Source of the DNA: Sinotaia quadrata
Taxonomy: Eukaryota > Mollusca > Gastropoda > Architaenioglossa > Viviparidae
DNA: 64,000 nt
Direction: 5' to 3'
Assembly (NCBI GenBank): GCA_028829895.1
Contig: CM054177.1
Coordinates: 38,532,564 to 38,596,563, forward strand
Shown here: in pieces, positions 59,770 through 64,000 of the stretch
How the letters are laid out: the number at the start of each line of letters is the position of its first letter
Position numbering within the stretch: the first letter of the stretch is position 1
Made by a program: the position numbers and the translations under genes
Notes under the pieces: model-generated
What the model saw: only the letters and a program-made list of their open reading frames with translations
Told to the model about the DNA's origin: nothing
Database searches by the model: none

Positions 59770-59905
59770 ACCTTCCTACAGCCAACAAAATATTTTCAAA
59801 CATTAATTGTTCTTAGCGCGCACGTTATAACAGAAAACTCTCAAACAATAATTGTACTTAGCGTGCACGTTATAACAGAAGCTTTCAAACGATTATTTGA
59901 AATGA
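59770..59905. repeat. Tandem pair, about 57-bp unit
   Basis: Units of CAAACAATAATTGTACTTAG, then CGTGCACGTTATAACAGAA. Part of this unit recurs inverted at 61745-61784 and diverged near 60575 and 60645. Confidence 0.85.
59824..59863. repeat. Left arm of a 40-bp inverted repeat
   Basis: Starts GTTATAACAGAAAAC and ends TTGTACTTAGCG. Its reverse complement stands at 61745-61784 with 39 of 40 bases identical. Confidence 0.9.
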
Positions 59906-60369
59906 GATGTCCTTACAAATATATTCTTTTGACTTTCTAAATACATTTCAGAAATATAATCTGTAGTTCATTAATCGCTCTTTTAGAAATGCTTCAATTA
60001 ATAATTTATTCCATCTTCATATATATACATATGAGAGTAAGAGAGGGTGAGAGAGGCAGGGAGAGAGAGATGAGCAGAAAAGAGAAGGAGAAAAATGAGA
60101 AATTCGTGCAACATTAAACGCTGTCAAAAAGCGTTATTTTAATAGAAAGAAGATAACATTGGCAGACGGTATCATGCATGAAGAAAACAACCAACAAAAA
60201 AGGGAGAAAACTCAGAATGTTTATGAATACCAGGAATAAAAACATGTTTGTTTTTTTTAAAAAGACACCCAAGTTTCAAATGAAGACTGAGTAGACCCAC
60301 CCAAGGGTAAAGATTTCATATAATGTTGTTTTCAGATAGAAAACTTTGTGAGCGCTTAGATGTGAAATT
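59906..60369. other. Unique AT-rich spacer
   Basis: Contains a purine-rich GAGAGAGGCAGGGAGAG tract near 60035-60100. Nothing else seen. Confidence 0.55.
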
Positions 60370-60555
60370 TTACTTTCACATATATATAAGCAAGCTCTCA
60401 GATATAAACACGTTCATATACATGGCAAGCTCTCATATATATATATATTGCAAGCTCTCAGATATAAACACGTTCATATACATGGCAAGCTCTCATATAT
60501 ATATATATATATATTGCAAGCTCTCAGTTATAAAAACATTCATATATATATGAGG
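60370..60555. repeat. Tandem repeat, about 60-66-bp unit, three copies
   Basis: Units of GCAAGCTCTCAGATATAAAC, then ACGTTCATATACATG and a TATATA run. Confidence 0.9.
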
Positions 60556-60699
60556 AACTACCTTGGGTTGACCTTCAAACATTAATTGTGCTTAGCGTAC
60601 ATGTTATAACTCCATTACATCACAATTATTGTTTGAAAGTTTTCTGTTATTAATTTTATCATGCATAAGATTATAATTATTGATATGCTAAGTACAGTC

Positions 60700-60779
60700 A
60701 ATCCCTCCCCCCCCCCTTATATCCTGACCGCGGGCCCTTGTACATTGCACAACCTGCACAATCCACTGCTATGCCACTG
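60700..60779 (-). mobile_element. hAT-like terminus, minus strand
   Basis: The minus strand starts CAGTGGCATAGCAGTG at 60779 and continues to GGGCCCGCGGTC and a long G run. The CAGTGGC(G/A)TAGC start with a GGGCCC block is typical of some hAT-type elements. No partner end was identified. Confidence 0.4.
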
Positions 60780-60783
60780 ATTA

Positions 60784-61200
60784 TTACCTCGATTTGTTAC
60801 ATTCACAAGCATGCACCCACATATACATATACACACACTTGCACTCACGCCTGCGCACCCACAACCTTACAGAACAACAATTACAATGCAGTTTCGACCA
60901 ACAGGTTTCGCTCGTTTCTTTTCCTATACTCATAGCAAAGTTTGCAACAGTCACAATGGGTGGGAAAACCAGATTTCGGACTGTCACGAGATTGACGTGA
61001 AAAAAATCATGAGCGCCTGCTAATTCGGTCCTCACGATATTTTGTACGATAGGAATTTTTCCATCATCTTTCCATTTTAAGTCATAATTGTATGGTGATA
61101 AGTTTCTTTTACAATTTTTATAATCCGGAATGCTACGTACTTTTGACGTGCAGTCCTGAGAAGCTAGACCAAAACTGATTAGTTTTTGCGTGTCGTTTGT
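60784..61200 (-). other. Unique segment with an unrecognised minus-strand open frame
   Basis: The minus strand is open from a TTG at 61206 to about 60784 (140 codons). The first 105 residues look compositionally ordinary (for example DLKWKDDGKIPIVQNIVR); the end runs into a CA-rich tract. There is no ATG near the start and no recognised domain. It lies upstream of IkB in the same orientation and could be an exon or a mobile-element piece. Confidence 0.2.
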
Positions 61201-61692
61201 GACCAAGACTTCTCTACGTAGTTGTGTGTCTTATCGTTTCTGACCAAGACTTCTCTACGTAGTTGTGTGTCTTATCGATTGTGACCAAGACTTCTCTACG
61301 TAGTTGTGTGTCTTATCGTTTCTGACCAAGACTTCTCTACGTAGTTGTGTGTCTTATCGTTTGTGACCAAGACTTCTCTACGTAGTTGTGTGTCTTATCG
61401 ATTGTGACCAAGACTTCTCTACGTAGTTGTGTGTCTTATCGTTTGTGACCAAGACTTCTCTATGTAGTTGTGTGTCTTATCGATTGTGACCAAGACTTCT
61501 CTACGTAGTTGTGTGTCTTATCGATTGTGACCAAGACTTCTCTACGTAGTTGTGTGTCTTATCGTTTCTGACCAAGACTTCTCTACGTAGTTGTGTGTCT
61601 TATCGATTGTGACCAAGACTTCTCTACGTAGTTGTGTGTCTTATCGTTTGTGATCAAGACTTCTCTACGTAGTTGTGTGTCTTATCGATTGA
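61201..61692. repeat. 41-bp tandem array, 12 copies
   Basis: Units of GACCAAGACTTCTCTACGTA and GTTGTGTGTCTTATCGTTTCT. Copies alternate between TTATCGATTG and TTATCGTTTG or TTTC variants. Confidence 0.97.
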
Positions 61693-61744
61693 TGTAATCA
61701 TGAACCTGCTTATGGATAGGCGACAGGTGTGGTTATAATATATA

Positions 61745-61784
61745 CGCTAAGTACAATTATTGTTTGAAAGTTTTCTGTTATAAC
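61745..61784. repeat. Right arm of a 40-bp inverted repeat
   Basis: Starts CGCTAAGTACAATTATTG and ends TTCTGTTATAAC, the reverse complement of 59824-59863 with one mismatch. Confidence 0.9.
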
Positions 61785-62029
61785 TGCTAATTGTGATCGT
61801 ATGGATTCCCACCAACACTCATAAATGTGTGGAGAAAAAAATGGCTTTATTGTGAATCTGTAAAATTAAAAAAAATGTGATTTACCAAAACTTATCAAAG
61901 GAGCACAAAATGTACCAAATTTTCTCCACACACCTATTAGTGTTGCTGGGACTTCATAAACGAAAGTCTTTATATTTAACGTCTACCATATGTTGTATGC
62001 AACAGCACTTTTTTTGTTGTTGTTTGAAA
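61785..62029. other. Unique AT-rich spacer
   Basis: Nothing recognised. Confidence 0.55.
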
Positions 62030-62116
62030 TTGAAGGGACCCACCTCCGAAGCTCTGCACAAGAGGCCCCGCCCACAAAAATACAAAACAAAACAAAAAAA
62101 CCGTGCTGCGCCACTG
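62030..62116 (-). mobile_element. Second hAT-like terminus, minus strand
   Basis: The minus strand starts CAGTGGCGCAGCACGG at 62116, followed by a T-rich tract and GGGCGGGGCC, then GTGGGTCCC. It resembles the end at 60779. Single-ended; family assignment is by terminal pattern only. Confidence 0.4.
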
Positions 62117-62364
62117 GTAATAATACTCTAAAATTAAAAACGTTTCCTTGTTTCCTCATTTTTTTCTCCTTATGCATTTCAAAGTGGTAAATATTTATTT
62201 CAAAATTCATATCGCTTCTTCTAAATAGTTAAGAAATCTTTCTGGTTTGAATATTTGTTTTTTATAATCATTGTACTGTAAAACAAAATCAATTTATTTT
62301 CTGAGTTCAGAGAAAATAGATAATGATCACATTTTTAAGATTCAAAATTAAAGGACATTATACA
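62117..62364. other. Unique AT-rich spacer
   Basis: Nothing recognised. Confidence 0.55.
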
Positions 62365-62685
62365 GATAGTCAGGTATTTTTAACGAAACATTAGGAGAAA
62401 TTTATAACTGCATTCTAACGTTTCTAACGAGACATTAGGAGGAATTTATAACTGCATTCTAACGTTTCTAACGAGACATTAGGAGGAATTTATAACTGCA
62501 TTCTAACATTTCTAACGAGACATTAGGAGAAATTTATAACTGCATTCTAACGTTTCTAACGAGACATTAGGAGAAATTTATAACTGCATTCTAACATTTC
62601 TAACGAGACATTAGGAAAACTTTATAACTGCATTCTAATATTTCTAACGAGACATTAGGAAAACTTTATAACTGCATTCTAACAT
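62365..62685. repeat. 44-bp tandem array, about seven copies
   Basis: Units of TTTATAACTGCATTCTAACG and TTTCTAACGAGACATTAGGAGAAA. Confidence 0.96.
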
Positions 62686-62689
62686 AGAG

Positions 62690-62965
62690 ATGAAGAAAAA
62701 CAGACACTAGACATGATGAACAGACAGATAATAGACATGATGAAACACAGATTACTAGATGAAGAAAAACAGACACTAGACATGATGAAGAACAGATAGA
62801 TAATAGACATGATGAAACACAGATTACTAGATGAAGAAAAACAGACACTAGACATGATGAAGAACAGACAGATAATAGACATGATGAAGAACAGATATCA
62901 ATAGACATGATAAAGAACAGATATCAATAGACATGATGAAGAACAGATACCAATAGACATGATAA
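62690..62965. repeat. Minisatellite with nested ATAGACATGATGAA units
   Basis: About 65-bp composite repeats of GATGAAGAAAAACAGACACT, then AGACATGATGAAGAACAGA and an AATAGACATGATGAAACACA-like segment, simplifying to 28-bp units at the right. Confidence 0.92.
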
Positions 62966-63001
62966 ATTTGCTCTCTAACTTTTTGGTTTTTTTTATTTTT
63001 T

Positions 63002-63019
63002 TAGGCAAATATTTGCCTA
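63002..63019. repeat. Perfect 18-bp palindrome
   Basis: TAGGCAAATATTTGCCTA reads identically on both strands and lies between two arrays. Confidence 0.9.
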
Positions 63020-63067
63020 TGTGATAGATTACATCTATGAGAGCAAAAAATACGCCCCTTGCTTTTT

Positions 63068-63194
63068 ACTGAAGTCTATGATGACAAACTAGACACTAAT
63101 TACTGAAGTCTACGATGACAAACTAGACACTAATTACTGAAGTCTACAATGACAAACTAGACAATAATTACTGAAGTCTACGATGACAAACTAG
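63068..63194. repeat. 34-bp tandem array, about four copies
   Basis: Units of ACTGAAGTCTACGATGACAA and ACTAGACACTAATT. Confidence 0.95.
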
Positions 63195-63554
63195 GATTGC
63201 GTAAATTTTTGAAATGTCATGTTTTATAAATAAATATATTGATGATAGAAATTCTTGAAATTGTGAGTGAGTATTTACGCTAACGTTTTTTTTTTTGGAT
63301 GAAGTTACGCTACTGTAAGAGACGTTTCCTCCCGCTGTCGCCACGTGACCTAATATTTAACGCAGTAATTATGCCAGCTACAAAGGAAAATGTTATCATT
63401 GCTTGTTACCATTATTTCTACTTTGGTCTGAATTTGGTCTGAAGCTCAACTCGGTCAGAAATTCATTTTGGAACGTGTAGTCTGCTACCAGGATGAAAGA
63501 ATTTCATCATCTATGGAGAACGTGCGGAAACGATCCCAAGTGCACATCGGAAAC
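63195..63554. other. Unique sequence
   Basis: Slightly CpG-richer at 63300-63550. Nothing recognised. Confidence 0.5.
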
Positions 63555-63822
63555 TTCGCCATCATTGCAAATCGAGCTATATATTTGACCGCGAAACCAC
63601 TCCCATCATTGCAAATCGAGCTATATATTTGACCGCGAAACCACTCCCATCATTGCAAATCGAGCTCTATATTTGACCGCGAAACCACTCCCATCATTGT
63701 AAATCGAGCTATATATTTGACCGCGAAACCACTCCCATCATTGCAAATCGAGCTATATATTTGACTGCGAAACCACTCCCATCATTGCAAATCGAGCTAT
63801 ATATTTGACTGCGAAACCACTC
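63555..63822. repeat. 45-bp tandem array, six copies
   Basis: Units of CATCATTGCAAATCGAGCTA, then TATATTTGACCGCGAAACCA and CTCCC. The period is a multiple of three, which accounts for the minus-strand open frame 63981-63709. Confidence 0.96.
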
Positions 63823-64000
63823 GCCAAAGACAATCTGTGTCCGAATACATTTTTGAATATAAGCAACGGTGTGGACGGTAAAAGTGCATTTATTGTATAT
63901 CGAAACTATTCCTTTTTTTAAATTTATTGTTTTAGTTAACCTATCTTGTATCTTAATTAATTCTTTGGAACGGGGACCCAAAGAATATGAATGACTGATT
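63823..64000. other. Unique sequence to the window edge
   Basis: Nothing recognised. Confidence 0.5.

Overview
The window reads as nuclear DNA of an invertebrate animal: AT-rich, with GT-AG introns, very few long open frames, and an unusual density of tandem repeats. The one gene I can model with confidence is an inhibitor of NF-kappa-B (IkB/Cactus family) on the minus strand, in five coding exons between 58914 and 54060 and 397 codons long. Its C-terminal ankyrin repeats resemble arthropod Cactus (GKSGRT, RNYDG and TYGGLTA blocks), while its N-terminal DSGxxS degron and C-terminal acidic tail are general IkB features. I favour a protostome, perhaps a chelicerate; a mollusc is not excluded.

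Layout. 1-2618: satellite of about 160 bp in which a 32-bp segment lies in either orientation. 2620-9570: successive minisatellites, interrupted at 5436-6290 by a GC-richer island with weak exon-like signals. 11012-11744: homogeneous 82-bp array. 13195-17560: roughly 2.05-kb macro-repeat, two full copies and part of a third. 21575-24440: one minisatellite family in both orientations around a centre near 23.4 kb. 23.9-25.1 kb: tRNA-like B-box sequences that may be SINEs. 30.1-32.1 kb: a mobile-element cluster with an interspersed repeat shared with 51.6 kb, a hAT-type terminus and a decayed coding-like stretch. 31.6-51 kb: about twenty-five different minisatellites and microsatellites separated by short unique spacers. 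51.8-59.2 kb: the IkB gene with its 3' UTR, introns and promoter, almost free of long arrays. 59.8-64 kb: a 39/40-bp inverted repeat pair, hAT-like ends and more minisatellites.

The IkB gene appears complete: start codon in good context, all splice sites consistent in phase, stop codon, candidate poly(A) signal, TATA-like box and two kappa-B-like sites upstream. That promoter layout would give the usual NF-kappa-B/IkB negative feedback. Most other open frames in the window are made by tandem repeats whose period is a multiple of three, or start at non-ATG codons, and are not treated as genes. No rRNA, convincing tRNA gene, CRISPR array or prokaryotic feature was seen.
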